A DNA stretch of 64,000 bases from Pseudogracilibacillus sp. (GTDB taxonomy: Bacteria; Bacillota; Bacilli; Bacillales; Amphibacillaceae), in the NCBI GenBank assembly GCA_026169815.1, contig JAPFDT010000025.1, forward strand, positions 248,001 to 312,000. The letters are read 5' to 3'. Shown piece after piece: positions 56,155-64,000 of the stretch. The position numbers and the translations under genes were made by a program. Every line of letters begins with the position of its first letter. Positions within the stretch are counted from its first letter, which is position 1. The notes under the pieces were generated by a model. That model worked only from the letters and a program-made list of their open reading frames with translations, was not told the origin of the DNA and did not search any database.

Positions 56155-56766
56155 ATGACAACACTTTATGTACGATTAAAGCGAAAAATATCTGTAAATA
56201 AAGAATCAATCATAACATTAGAAAATGTAGCACACCTTGTGACAGACGATGAACATTTACAAATGCTTAAAGAAATGCCAATTTATCATATTACGGAAAA
56301 AGATGAGAACTATGTCGCGTTAGATGGCTTCAAAATTATTGAACATATCCAACAACATGAAAAGAACGTAATGATTGAATTGTTAGGAGCAACAGAAGTT
56401 ATTATTCAAGTACAAGAAAAGGAAAAGCAGATGCCATTTTTTGTTATAGCTTTTGTGTGGCTTATATTATTCGTTGGTACAGCGATGACTATTATCAATT
56501 TCCATTATGATGTGAGTATGCAGGAGGTTCATCAGAAACTTCATTTCTTTTTCACTGGAAATAATGAACAATATCCGTTAATCATTCAAATCCCGTATTC
56601 TATAGGGTTAGGTGTAGGGATGATATTATTTTTAAATCATTGGTTTAATAAACGATTTAATGAAGAGCCTAGCCCATTAGAATTAGAATTGTTCCAATAT
56701 AAACAACGTGTAAATGAATATATTGCCCATTATGAAAATGATTTAAATGATGACGATCGTATTTAA
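56155..56766 (+). CDS. spoVAA: Stage V sporulation protein AA
   Basis: Forespore membrane protein of 203 residues; part of the system that moves dipicolinate into the spore. A soluble N-terminal part (TLYVRLKRKISVN) is followed by membrane segments at about 96-115 and 145-165. GGAAGGGTG precedes the ATG. It overlaps spoVAB by 20 bases. Confidence 0.9.
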   Translation: MTTLYVRLKRKISVNKESIITLENVAHLVTDDEHLQMLKEMPIYHITEKDENYVALDGFKIIEHIQQHEKNVMIELLGATEVIIQVQEKEKQMPFFVIAFVWLILFVGTAMTIINFHYDVSMQEVHQKLHFFFTGNNEQYPLIIQIPYSIGLGVGMILFLNHWFNKRFNEEPSPLELELFQYKQRVNEYIAHYENDLNDDDRI

Positions 56767-57181
56767 TATTGTACAAATATTTATTGGTTTTTCCAGTGGG
56801 GTAATTATAGGTGGAGCTTTTGTTGCGCTTTTAACCGTATTAGGGATAATTGCAAGGTTAATTCAATTATCCAAAAGTTGGCATTTAGCAAGGTTATTTA
56901 CCTTCGCATTATTATTTGGAACGTTGTTTGGTACATATCTCTCCTTTACATTTCAAACATGGAATCAATCACCAATCCTTTTAGTTGTTTGGGGTATGTT
57001 GCAAGGGATTTTTAATGGTATGTTAGCAGCTGCATTAATTGAAGTTTTACAAGTGTTTCCATTACTATCTAAACGAATTGGCATGGAGAAATATATGTTA
57101 GGTTTATTAACAGCGCTTATTTTTGGTAAAATATTTGGTTCGTTATTTCAATGGCTTGTGTTAGTGAAAGGAATAGGATGA
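56747..57181 (+). CDS. spoVAB: Stage V sporulation protein AB
   Basis: A 144-residue membrane protein with about four segments (FIGFSSGVIIGGAFVALLTV; GMLQGIFNGMLAAALIEVLQ). The next gene in B. subtilis would be spoVAC; here spoVAF starts one base after the stop. Confidence 0.9.
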   Translation: MMTIVFNIVQIFIGFSSGVIIGGAFVALLTVLGIIARLIQLSKSWHLARLFTFALLFGTLFGTYLSFTFQTWNQSPILLVVWGMLQGIFNGMLAAALIEVLQVFPLLSKRIGMEKYMLGLLTALIFGKIFGSLFQWLVLVKGIG

Positions 57182-57182
57182 G

Positions 57183-58655
57183 ATGAACATAAAGCAGTCG
57201 AAGTTTGTATATAAACAGTTACAAGATAATGAACAATATATGAAACAAGAACTCGGAGCAAGAGTTTCTTTTGACTTAGATTTTAGAGAAGTCGTTATTT
57301 TAGAACGAAATATTCAACTATATTATGTTAACGGGCTTGTCGATGATATGACGATAGTTGAATTATTGAAAATGCTTGTTAGAACGAATGATAATGAATC
57401 TGAATCGGATGAACTTGATGACATTATTAAAAATCGTTTTATTAATTCACAAGTAGATCAGGAAAATGTTTTATCTGAAATATCAGATCAACTTCTTAAT
57501 GGACTTGTCGTTATTTTTATTGATGGAGTACGACATGCTTATATTGTTGATGTAAGGCATTACCCTGGAAGACAACCAGAAGAACCAGATACAGAGCGAG
57601 TAATTCGTGGTTCGAGAGATGGTTTTACAGAAAATGTCATTGAAAGCACAGGGCTTATTCGAAGACGAATTAAAGATAAAAATTTACGCAACGAAATGTA
57701 TCATGTCGGTAAAAGATCTAAGACAGATGTTTGTATAAGTTATTTACAAGATGTTGCTAATGAAGACTATATCGAGATTATTAAAGAAAAGATTCAAGCA
57801 ATAGATATTGATGCGATTGTAATGGCTGATAAAGCATTAGAAGAGTTATTCGTTGATCAAAAGTGGAACCCATTTCCGCTCGTACGTTATACTGAGCGAC
57901 CAGATGTAGCGGCACATCATATTTTATCAGGCTATATTGTAGTCATTGTCGACACATCACCTAGTGTTATTATTTTGCCGACTACCTTTTTCGATCATTT
58001 AGAGCACGCGGAAGAATATCGTCAAACACCAACCGTCGGTACGGTGACACGTTGGATTCGAATTGCTGCGGTAATTGCATCCATTTACTTATTACCGACT
58101 TGGTTATTGTTTGTGATGGAGCCAGATTTATTACCTGATGCACTGTCATTTATCGGTCCGAAAGAAACAGGTAATATACCCGTTCCGTTACAAATTATAT
58201 TAGCCGATGTTGGAGTTGAATTTTTACGAATGGCTGCTGTACATACACCGACCCCGTTAGCGACTGCCTTAGGTTTAATTGCAGCCGTATTAATCGGAGA
58301 TATAGCTATAGATGTCGGTTTATTTAGTCCGGAAGTTATTTTATATGTTGCGATTAGTACAGTCGGTTCTTATGTGACCCCAAGTTATGAATTAAGTGTA
58401 GCAAATAAATTATTAAAAACATTTTTATTAATGATTACTATTTTATTTGGCGTACACGGGTTTATGATTGGATTTATGATTACGATTATTTATCTTGTAT
58501 CATTAAAAACAATTCATACGCCATACTTTTGGCCACTATTACCATTTGATTTTAAAGCATTAATTCATTTTGTTTTACGTATTCCGCTACGTGATGATTT
58601 TAAACGACCTAAAATTGTGCAACCTAAAGATATTGTCAGGCAACGTTCTAAATGA
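57183..58655 (+). CDS. spoVAF: Stage V sporulation protein AF (GerA-like)
   Basis: A 490-residue homologue of GerA-type germinant receptor A subunits. A long soluble N-terminal domain (about 1-280, with NGLVVIFIDGVRHAYIVDVR and RGSRDGFTENVIESTGLIRR) comes first. A membrane part with about five segments follows (RIAAVIASIYLLPTWLLFVM; HTPTPLATALGLIAAVLIGD). SpoVAF supports germination in Bacillus. The genes spoVAC, AD, AEb and AEa are missing between AB and AF. Confidence 0.92.
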   Translation: MNIKQSKFVYKQLQDNEQYMKQELGARVSFDLDFREVVILERNIQLYYVNGLVDDMTIVELLKMLVRTNDNESESDELDDIIKNRFINSQVDQENVLSEISDQLLNGLVVIFIDGVRHAYIVDVRHYPGRQPEEPDTERVIRGSRDGFTENVIESTGLIRRRIKDKNLRNEMYHVGKRSKTDVCISYLQDVANEDYIEIIKEKIQAIDIDAIVMADKALEELFVDQKWNPFPLVRYTERPDVAAHHILSGYIVVIVDTSPSVIILPTTFFDHLEHAEEYRQTPTVGTVTRWIRIAAVIASIYLLPTWLLFVMEPDLLPDALSFIGPKETGNIPVPLQIILADVGVEFLRMAAVHTPTPLATALGLIAAVLIGDIAIDVGLFSPEVILYVAISTVGSYVTPSYELSVANKLLKTFLLMITILFGVHGFMIGFMITIIYLVSLKTIHTPYFWPLLPFDFKALIHFVLRIPLRDDFKRPKIVQPKDIVRQRSK

Positions 58656-58726
58656 TATATCCTTTAGTTTTACAAAACAATGTGATACATTTATAAAAGC
58701 TAATTATATGTATGGGGGATTTTATT

Positions 58727-60058
58727 ATGATAGAAAATCATCCTTTTAATGTAAATGATAAAGGGCATTTAGAAGTAGGACAGTTAGACGTAGTTGACTT
58801 GGCAAAACAATATGGCACACCATTATATGTATATGATGTCGCTAGAATAAGGGAAAATAGCCGTGTTTTTGTCGAAACATTCAAAAAATTAAATGTTTCA
58901 GCACAAGTAGCATATGCAAGTAAAGCTTTTTCTTCAGTAGCAATGTTACAATTAGTTAAAGAAGAAGGGCTAAGTTTAGATGTAGTTTCAGAAGGAGAAC
59001 TTTATACTGCTATTAAAGCAGGTTTTCCTGTTGAAAAGATACATATGCATGGTAATAATAAGAGTCGTGCGGATTTACAAATGGCTGTTGATTACGAAAT
59101 CGGTTGTATTATCATTGATAATTTTTATGAGATAGAGTTATTAGCAGATATTTTACAACAATCGAAGCAAGAAATGGATGTATTATTCCGTGTTACTCCT
59201 GGTATTGAATCTGAGACGCATCAATATATTATGACAGGTAATGAAGACTCGAAGTTTGGTTTTAATTTACAAAATGACCAACTTGATGAAGCATTTAAAC
59301 TTGTTAATAAGTATGATCGTATTAAATTAAAAGGATTACATTCCCATATCGGTTCACAGATTTTCAATTCGAAAAGCTTCGTATTAGCCGTTGATATGTT
59401 ATTTGATAAAATTAAGCAATGGAAAGAGACGACAAACTTCGTTCCTGAAGTGATGAATTTTGGTGGAGGGTTCGGTATCCGATATACTAAAGAAGACGAA
59501 CCTTTACCAAATGACCAACATGTTACGAAAATTGTCCAAGCAGTTCAACAAGCAACATCAGACTTATCTATCCCAATGCCGGAAATTTGGATTGAACCAG
59601 GTAGGTCGATTGTAGGGGATGCTGGCATTAGCTTATATACAATCGGCTCCATGAAAGATATCCCTGATGTAAGGAAGTATGTAGCTGTAGATGGAGGGAT
59701 GGCAGATAATATTCGACCAGCATTGTATGAAGCGAAATATGAAGCGGTTGTAGCAAATAAAGCTAACTTACCAATGGGAGAAATAGTTTCGATTGCAGGT
59801 AAATGTTGTGAGTCTGGTGATATGCTAATATGGGACTTACCTGTACCTCATGTTACACAGGGAGATATATTAGCGATGTTCTCAACAGGAGCATATGGAT
59901 ACGCAATGGCAAGTAACTACAACCGTTTGCAAAAACCGGCCGTCATCTTTGTTGAAAACGGACACGCACAATTAGTTGTCCAAAGAGAAACTTTAGATGA
60001 TATAGTTAAAAATGATTTGCCATATGAAACAGATATAGAGGTTTCTAGTGGAAGATAA
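58727..60058 (+). CDS. lysA: Diaminopimelate decarboxylase
   Basis: PLP enzyme for the last step of lysine synthesis; 443 residues. The PLP lysine is K66 in VAYASKAFSS. HSHIGSQIF, GGGFGIRY, and EPGRSIVGDAG bind cofactor and substrate. CCESGDMLIWD and AYGYAMASNYN complete the site. ATG 58727 is chosen; the in-frame ATG at 58712 lies inside the GGGGG binding site. It follows spoVA as in B. subtilis. Confidence 0.95.
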   Translation: MIENHPFNVNDKGHLEVGQLDVVDLAKQYGTPLYVYDVARIRENSRVFVETFKKLNVSAQVAYASKAFSSVAMLQLVKEEGLSLDVVSEGELYTAIKAGFPVEKIHMHGNNKSRADLQMAVDYEIGCIIIDNFYEIELLADILQQSKQEMDVLFRVTPGIESETHQYIMTGNEDSKFGFNLQNDQLDEAFKLVNKYDRIKLKGLHSHIGSQIFNSKSFVLAVDMLFDKIKQWKETTNFVPEVMNFGGGFGIRYTKEDEPLPNDQHVTKIVQAVQQATSDLSIPMPEIWIEPGRSIVGDAGISLYTIGSMKDIPDVRKYVAVDGGMADNIRPALYEAKYEAVVANKANLPMGEIVSIAGKCCESGDMLIWDLPVPHVTQGDILAMFSTGAYGYAMASNYNRLQKPAVIFVENGHAQLVVQRETLDDIVKNDLPYETDIEVSSGR

Positions 60059-60118
60059 TAACTTTCTAGTGTAGAATATGGATAGTTTTAGTTATAAAAT
60101 AAAGGAGATTTGTTCATA

Positions 60119-60550
60119 ATGAAAAAAGGATATATTTTAATGGGTAATGGAAACAAAATTGAATTTGATTTATATGAAGAAGAGGCACCAATTACAGTAG
60201 AGAACTTTGTTAAGCTAATTAATGATGAGTATTATGATGGGTTAACATTCCACCGAGTCATTCCTGGATTTGTTAGTCAAGGTGGTTGTCCAGTAGGAAA
60301 TGGAACAGGCGGCCCTGGTTATACAATTAAATGTGAAACAGAAGGAAATCCTCATAAACACCAAGAAGGATCGTTATCAATGGCGCACGCAGGAAAAGAT
60401 ACTGGTGGAAGTCAGTTCTTTATCGTACATGAACCTCAACCACATTTAGATGGAGTTCATACAGTGTTTGGCCAAGTTACATCAGGAATCGAACATGCAA
60501 AAAGTATGCAAAATGGAGATCAAATCGAAAAAATTGTCATTGAAGACTAA
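60119..60550 (+). CDS. ppiB: Peptidyl-prolyl cis-trans isomerase B (cyclophilin)
   Basis: Cytoplasmic cyclophilin of 143 residues. [38 protein letters not shown] and HTVFGQV form the active site, and the arginine is in FHRV. ATG 60119 follows AAAGGAG at a long distance; TTG 60110 lies too close to it. Confidence 0.95.
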   Translation: MKKGYILMGNGNKIEFDLYEEEAPITVENFVKLINDEYYDGLTFHRVIPGFVSQGGCPVGNGTGGPGYTIKCETEGNPHKHQEGSLSMAHAGKDTGGSQFFIVHEPQPHLDGVHTVFGQVTSGIEHAKSMQNGDQIEKIVIED

Positions 60551-60559
60551 TTGATAGAG

Positions 60560-61042
60560 ATGATTTATCTAGTAGTATTTTTAATATTAGTATTTATTAT
60601 TGCTCCTTTAAGTTTATTGTTCCATGAAATAGGTCATTTAGTAGGAGCAGCACTGATGGGAGCAACTTCAACTCGATTGACAATTGGATTAGGCAAGCCT
60701 TTATGGCAAACTACTTTTGCGAACGTTCAAATTATTATTCGAAAATTTTTCCTGTTTAATAGTGTAACATCTACTGTTAGAACAGAGCCATTTACGACTC
60801 GAGAAAAAATTGTTATAACGTCAATGGGACCTATGTTTAGCGCAACACTCACGATTATTGCCTTTATTGCATATAATGTTTTTGTACAAACAGATATTTT
60901 ATATTTATTCTTTTTGTTTAATCTATGGTTGCTTGTGATTAATTTAATTCCGTTTAAAATTGGACAAAAACAATCTGATGGATATACTATTATAAAATTA
61001 ATCATTCACTCCTTTAAAAGAAAACATACTAATAGCATTTGA
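60560..61042 (+). CDS. M50-like membrane metalloprotease
   Basis: A 160-residue membrane protein with the zinc motif HEIGH (in LLFHEIGHLVGAALMGA) in its first helix. A later NLIPFKIGQKQSDGY resembles the NPxG/DG site of site-2 proteases. About four membrane segments. It is shorter than full M50 proteases, so activity is possible but unproven. The start is uncertain: TTG 60551 follows the ppiB stop directly, and ATG 60560 is an alternative. Neither has a strong binding site, so reinitiation is likely. Confidence 0.7.
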   Translation: MIYLVVFLILVFIIAPLSLLFHEIGHLVGAALMGATSTRLTIGLGKPLWQTTFANVQIIIRKFFLFNSVTSTVRTEPFTTREKIVITSMGPMFSATLTIIAFIAYNVFVQTDILYLFFLFNLWLLVINLIPFKIGQKQSDGYTIIKLIIHSFKRKHTNSI

Positions 61043-61068
61043 CATAAGATAGAGAAAAGTAATATAAT
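61039..61068 (+). promoter_or_regulatory. Perfect-hexamer promoter for ribT
   Basis: TTGACA (61039-61044), 18 bases, TATAAT (61063-61068). The leader to ribT is about 110 bases. I see no FMN riboswitch in it. Confidence 0.7.
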
Positions 61069-61184
61069 AGTTTATCCATTAAGTAAGATATTACTTTGAA
61101 ATGTTTCAAGTTAGCTGTAGTGTGTTTAGTAAAGTTACTGCAAATAGATAAATATAGATATTTTAAATTAAATGAGGGGTTTTT

Positions 61185-61559
61185 ATGTTAATTCGTTATA
61201 AAAAAAACCAAGAAAAGATAGCAATGGGTTTGCTTTCATTTATGCCTGAAGAAAGAGATGTAAAACTTTTACAACATACGATGAATGAATACGAAACTAA
61301 TCCAGAATGGCATTTGTATTTGTGGAAAGAAGATGACGATGTTGTAGGGGCAGTTGGTTTATTAATAAAAGATGAATTAAATGTGATTGTTCAACATATT
61401 TCTGTCAATCCATCATATCGTAACTTAGGAATAGGTAAGAAAATGATAGATGGCGTTAAACAATTATACGGAGAGAAATATGATGTATGTGCAGATGAAT
61501 TAACACAAAGCTTTTTCGAGAAGTGTTCAGATGACAAAGATCATACAAGTGAATCTTAA
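61185..61559 (+). CDS. ribT: GNAT acetyltransferase RibT
   Basis: A 124-residue GNAT-fold protein. It closely follows B. subtilis RibT: MLIRYKKNQEKIAMGLLSFM at the start, QHISVNPSYRNLGIGKKM as acetyl-CoA loop, and ELTQSFFEKC near the end. In B. subtilis it is the last gene of ribDEAHT. Here the ribDEAH genes are absent and ribT has its own promoter. Substrate unknown. GAGGGG precedes the ATG. Confidence 0.9.
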   Translation: MLIRYKKNQEKIAMGLLSFMPEERDVKLLQHTMNEYETNPEWHLYLWKEDDDVVGAVGLLIKDELNVIVQHISVNPSYRNLGIGKKMIDGVKQLYGEKYDVCADELTQSFFEKCSDDKDHTSES

Positions 61560-61568
61560 CTAATAAAA

Positions 61569-61690
61569 GAGGCTGGGACAAAACATATTTTATACATAAG
61601 AAAGTGGAAAACTAAAATTAAGTATATTTCTGAATCGCTTAATTAATCAGTCCACATTCATATGTTAAGACAATTTTGTCCTAGCCTTTT
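61569..61690. repeat. Family D repeat, core deleted; probably also the ribT terminator
   Basis: AGGCTGGGACAAAA (61570-61583) pairs with TTTTGTCCTAGCCT (61674-61687), one G-U included, and Ts follow. The arms TTTTATACATAAGAAAGTG and AAAATTAAGTATATTTC are shared with 37133 and 35635. The GC-rich centre of the 37-kb copy is missing. Confidence 0.75.
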
Positions 61691-61730
61691 TAAGATTGAA
61701 TAAAAGGTATGAAAGAAACGAGGGATGATG

Positions 61731-62465
61731 ATGAATCAGTCTTATCAAGTGAAATTACCAGAATTTGAAGGACCGCTAGATTTATTGTTACATTTAGTAA
61801 ATGAACTTGAAATTGACATCTATGATATCCCAGTTTCTGAAATAACAGAACAATATATGAACTACATTCGCACGATGAAAATTATTGAATTAAATATAGC
61901 GAGTGAATATTTAGTAATGGCAGCGACACTGCTTGAAATAAAAAGTGCGATGTTATTGCCAAAGAAAAAAATTGAATATGAAGATGAGTACGAAGAAGAT
62001 CCACGAGAACAATTAATTCAACGATTAATTGAATATCGTAAATATAAAATGGCAGCAGATCATTTGAAGAATAAAGAACTAGCTGAAAATCAAGTTTATA
62101 CAAGACCACCAGTTCATTTTAATGATTTTCTTACAGACCAACCGATTGTTCAAGGTGATATTTCGATTTATGATATGATACATGCTTTAAATAAAGTATT
62201 TATTCGACAAAGCTGGACAGCCCCACTTGAAAAAAAAGTTAGTAAAATAACTATGTCAGTAGAAGAGCGAGCGGAAGAAATTAATACCTATTTAGAAAAA
62301 ACAAATAAGCGTGTCTTGTTTGAAGACTTATTTACATATGCGACTAAAAGTCATATTGTAACAACCTTTTTAGCTGTTTTACAATTATTGAAAAAAAATC
62401 AAATCGAATGTTCACAAACAGGTCAATTTCAACCAATTTATTTATACAGAATGGGGGTTGTATAA
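61731..62465 (+). CDS. scpA: Segregation and condensation protein A
   Basis: Kleisin subunit of the SMC condensin; 244 residues. The N-terminal SMC-neck binding part (LPEFEGPLDLLLHLVNELEI and DIPVSEITEQY) and the C-terminal winged helix are typical. The middle is acidic (EYEDEYEEDPREQLIQRLIE). Three consecutive in-frame ATGs exist; I chose 61731, seven bases after GAGGGA. scpB follows directly. Confidence 0.95.
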   Translation: MNQSYQVKLPEFEGPLDLLLHLVNELEIDIYDIPVSEITEQYMNYIRTMKIIELNIASEYLVMAATLLEIKSAMLLPKKKIEYEDEYEEDPREQLIQRLIEYRKYKMAADHLKNKELAENQVYTRPPVHFNDFLTDQPIVQGDISIYDMIHALNKVFIRQSWTAPLEKKVSKITMSVEERAEEINTYLEKTNKRVLFEDLFTYATKSHIVTTFLAVLQLLKKNQIECSQTGQFQPIYLYRMGVV

Positions 62466-63041
62466 ATGAAGAATGGTTCATTGAAAGGTATTGTAGAAGG
62501 GTTATTGTTTGCTAGTGGAGATGAAGGTATAACGGTAAAACAATTAGCAAACGTATTAGAAGTTACTAATGATAAAGTACTTCACTTAATTGAGGAATTG
62601 AAATTTGATTATGAAGATAATCATCGTGGTATAACGATTATTCAATCAAATGAAGTCTATCATTTAACGACTAAACCAGAGCATAATGAGTATTATAAAA
62701 AAATGATGGATAATCCTCGTGCAACGAGAATGTCACAAGCGACGTTAGAAACATTAGCAATCATTGCTTATAAGCAGCCGATTACTCGCGTTGAAATAGA
62801 AGAAATTCGAGGTGTAAACAGTGATTACGCTGTACAAACATTAGTAGCACGCTCTCTTATTGAAAGTGTTGGTAGAAAAGAAAGTATCGGACGTCCGGTA
62901 TTATTTGGTACAACGACAGATTTCTTAGTTTATTTTGGTTTATCTTCATTGGAAGATTTACCGAATTTACCTGACCATATTGATGAAGCACTTGTTGAAG
63001 AAGAAGCGGATTTATTTTTACCTATAGAAGAAGAAAAATAA
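62466..63041 (+). CDS. scpB: Segregation and condensation protein B
   Basis: Binds ScpA in the SMC complex; 191 residues with two winged helices. KGIVEGLLFASGDEGITVKQ starts the first, and LETLAIIAYKQPITRVEIEE is the family hallmark. GGGGGTTGT within the end of scpA serves as binding site, and the ATG directly follows the scpA stop. In B. subtilis ypuI follows; here dacB does. Confidence 0.95.
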   Translation: MKNGSLKGIVEGLLFASGDEGITVKQLANVLEVTNDKVLHLIEELKFDYEDNHRGITIIQSNEVYHLTTKPEHNEYYKKMMDNPRATRMSQATLETLAIIAYKQPITRVEIEEIRGVNSDYAVQTLVARSLIESVGRKESIGRPVLFGTTTDFLVYFGLSSLEDLPNLPDHIDEALVEEEADLFLPIEEEK

Positions 63042-63060
63042 TTTCATAACTGTTTTTTTC

Positions 63061-63118
63061 CACGCATAAGATGAACTATAACCTTTTTAAAGGAGCGTTA
63101 TCTTATGCGTGTTTTTTT
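63061..63118 (+). terminator. Terminator hairpin that covers the dacB start codon
   Basis: CACGCATAAGAT (63061-63072) pairs perfectly with ATCTTATGCGTG (63100-63111), and T7 follows. The 3' arm contains the dacB ATG (63105-63107), and the loop contains its binding site AAAGGAG. Confidence 0.8.
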
Positions 63119-64000
63119 ACAATTATTTATTGTTATATTACTTTGTCTTATTTTCCAATTTGTATTGTTTGGACAAACTGTGATAGCAAAAGCAGAACCA
63201 ACACCTTCTGCCGAACGTTATATTTTAATGGACGAAACAACTGGCAGAGTTTTATTAGAGAAAAATGCGCATGAACGCGTGTCAATTGCAAGTATAACGA
63301 AGCTTATGACCGCTGTAGTAGCTTTACAGTACGGTAACATGGATGACCGAATTAAAGTAAGTGAAGAAGCATTGCAAACGAGTGGTTCGTCTATTTATTT
63401 AGAAAAAGGAGACGAGTTAACCTTAGAAGATTTACTCTATGGTTTAATGTTACGTTCTGGAAATGACGCAGCAAAAGTTATCGCTGAACATATTGGTGGA
63501 AGTGAGGAAGGTTTTGTTTATTTAATGAATGAAACGGCTGCTTATATAGGGATGACAGATAGTCATTTTATGAATCCCCATGGATTAGATGAGGACAATC
63601 ATTATAGTTCTGCTCATGATGTAGCGATATTAATGCAGTATGCGATGCAAGATGATTTATTTCGGGAAATATCTAGTACAAAGTCATATCATTCTAAACA
63701 AAGAACCTATCCATGGAAAAACAAGAATAAATTATTAACTGAGAAATATTCATATACAACAGGTGGAAAAACAGGATTTACGAATCAAGCAGGACGTACA
63801 TTAGTTACAACAGCTGAAAAAAGCAATATGAAGTTTATTACTGTAACATTAGATGCACCAGATGACTGGAATGATCATATTAGTTTATATAATTGGGGTT
63901 TTGATTTGTTTTCACTTGTACAAGTAGAAAAAGCAGGCATCCGTGATTTTGATACAGACGAAGGAATTGTGTCAGGTCAAGTCCCTTATGATGTAAAATT
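63105..64000 (+). CDS. dacB: D-alanyl-D-alanine carboxypeptidase DacB (3' end outside window)
   Basis: Sporulation-specific PBP5* that trims cortex peptidoglycan from the mother cell side. The 298 residues in the window are open to the end. A signal peptide covers about 1-31 (cleavage near VIAKAEP). SITK gives S63 and K66, SGN is in LRSGNDAAKV, and KTG in GGKTGFTNQAG. NPHGLDEDNHYSSAHD and WKNKNKLL are specific for this group. It follows scpB, as dacB nearly does in B. subtilis. The start codon lies in the arm of a terminator-like hairpin. Confidence 0.93.
   Translation, partial: MRVFLQLFIVILLCLIFQFVLFGQTVIAKAEPTPSAERYILMDETTGRVLLEKNAHERVSIASITKLMTAVVALQYGNMDDRIKVSEEALQTSGSSIYLEKGDELTLEDLLYGLMLRSGNDAAKVIAEHIGGSEEGFVYLMNETAAYIGMTDSHFMNPHGLDEDNHYSSAHDVAILMQYAMQDDLFREISSTKSYHSKQRTYPWKNKNKLLTEKYSYTTGGKTGFTNQAGRTLVTTAEKSNMKFITVTLDAPDDWNDHISLYNWGFDLFSLVQVEKAGIRDFDTDEGIVSGQVPYDVK

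Noticed and set aside
61069-61184. FMN riboswitch before ribT
   Set aside because: I looked for the conserved aptamer words and found none; the leader is AT-rich and unstructured by eye.
63071-63274. A 67-residue frame at the end of scpB
   Set aside because: It is a shifted reading of the dacB start region; the dacB frame has the signal peptide and all catalytic motifs.

Overview
The window is a 64-kb chromosomal segment of a low-GC, endospore-forming member of the Bacillaceae. Housekeeping and sporulation genes follow the Bacillus subtilis order closely. The proteins are diverged, and the spacers carry many GC-richer palindromic repeats. I infer a halophilic or alkaliphilic relative such as the Virgibacillus, Gracilibacillus or Amphibacillus group, but the species cannot be fixed from sequence alone. 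Nearly every gene is on the + strand; the one clear exception is an aldo/keto reductase at 44.4-45.4 kb.

Layout. (1) 0-15.7 kb: the 3' part of polC, then the translation operon rimP-nusA-ylxR-ylxQ-infB-ylxP-rbfA-truB-ribF, rpsO, pnp, ylxY, mlpA and ymxH. (2) 15.8-20.5 kb: an accessory island replacing the place where dpaA should lie. It holds a GNAT gene, a dead tyrosine recombinase, a broken MazEF-like pair, a glyoxalase-fold gene, an SRPBCC remnant, an AraC/GyrI-type regulator and a small Cse60-like ORF. They are separated by recurring imperfect palindromes built around a CAATCGGG core. (3) 20.8-43.7 kb: dpaB, asd, dapG, tepA, ylzJ, spoIIIE, ymfF-H-I-J-K, rodZ, pgsA, cinA, recA, rny, ymdB, spoVS, miaB, ricA and cotE. 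Relative to B. subtilis, dapA and rnjB are missing between dapG and tepA. (4) 43.7-44.4 kb: a synteny breakpoint carrying repeat debris and one small membrane-protein gene, itself flanked by degenerate CAATCGGG-type palindromes. (5) 44.4-64 kb: a block that in B. subtilis lies on the other replichore: yqkF, nudF, an endonuclease Q-like gene, spoIIM, fur, yqzK, xerD, deoB, pdp, dacF, spoIIAA-spoIIAB-sigF, spoVAA-AB-AF (AC, AD and AE absent), lysA, ppiB, an M50-like protease, ribT (without ribDEAH), scpA, scpB and the start of dacB.

Functionally the window joins core information processing with forespore and mother-cell genes: early sigma-F control, engulfment and DNA translocation (SpoIIM, SpoIIIE), DPA and diaminopimelate/lysine supply (DpaB, Asd, DapG, LysA), cortex enzymes (DacB, DacF) and coat assembly (CotE). 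Two patterns do not follow from the genes. One is the cassette-like array of single genes between related palindromes beside a decayed tyrosine recombinase, with a second solitary copy at 44 kb. The other is a superfamily of long, nested inverted repeats in at least ten large spacers, with full-length, rearranged and internally deleted copies. No tRNA, rRNA, CRISPR array or intact insertion sequence was found.
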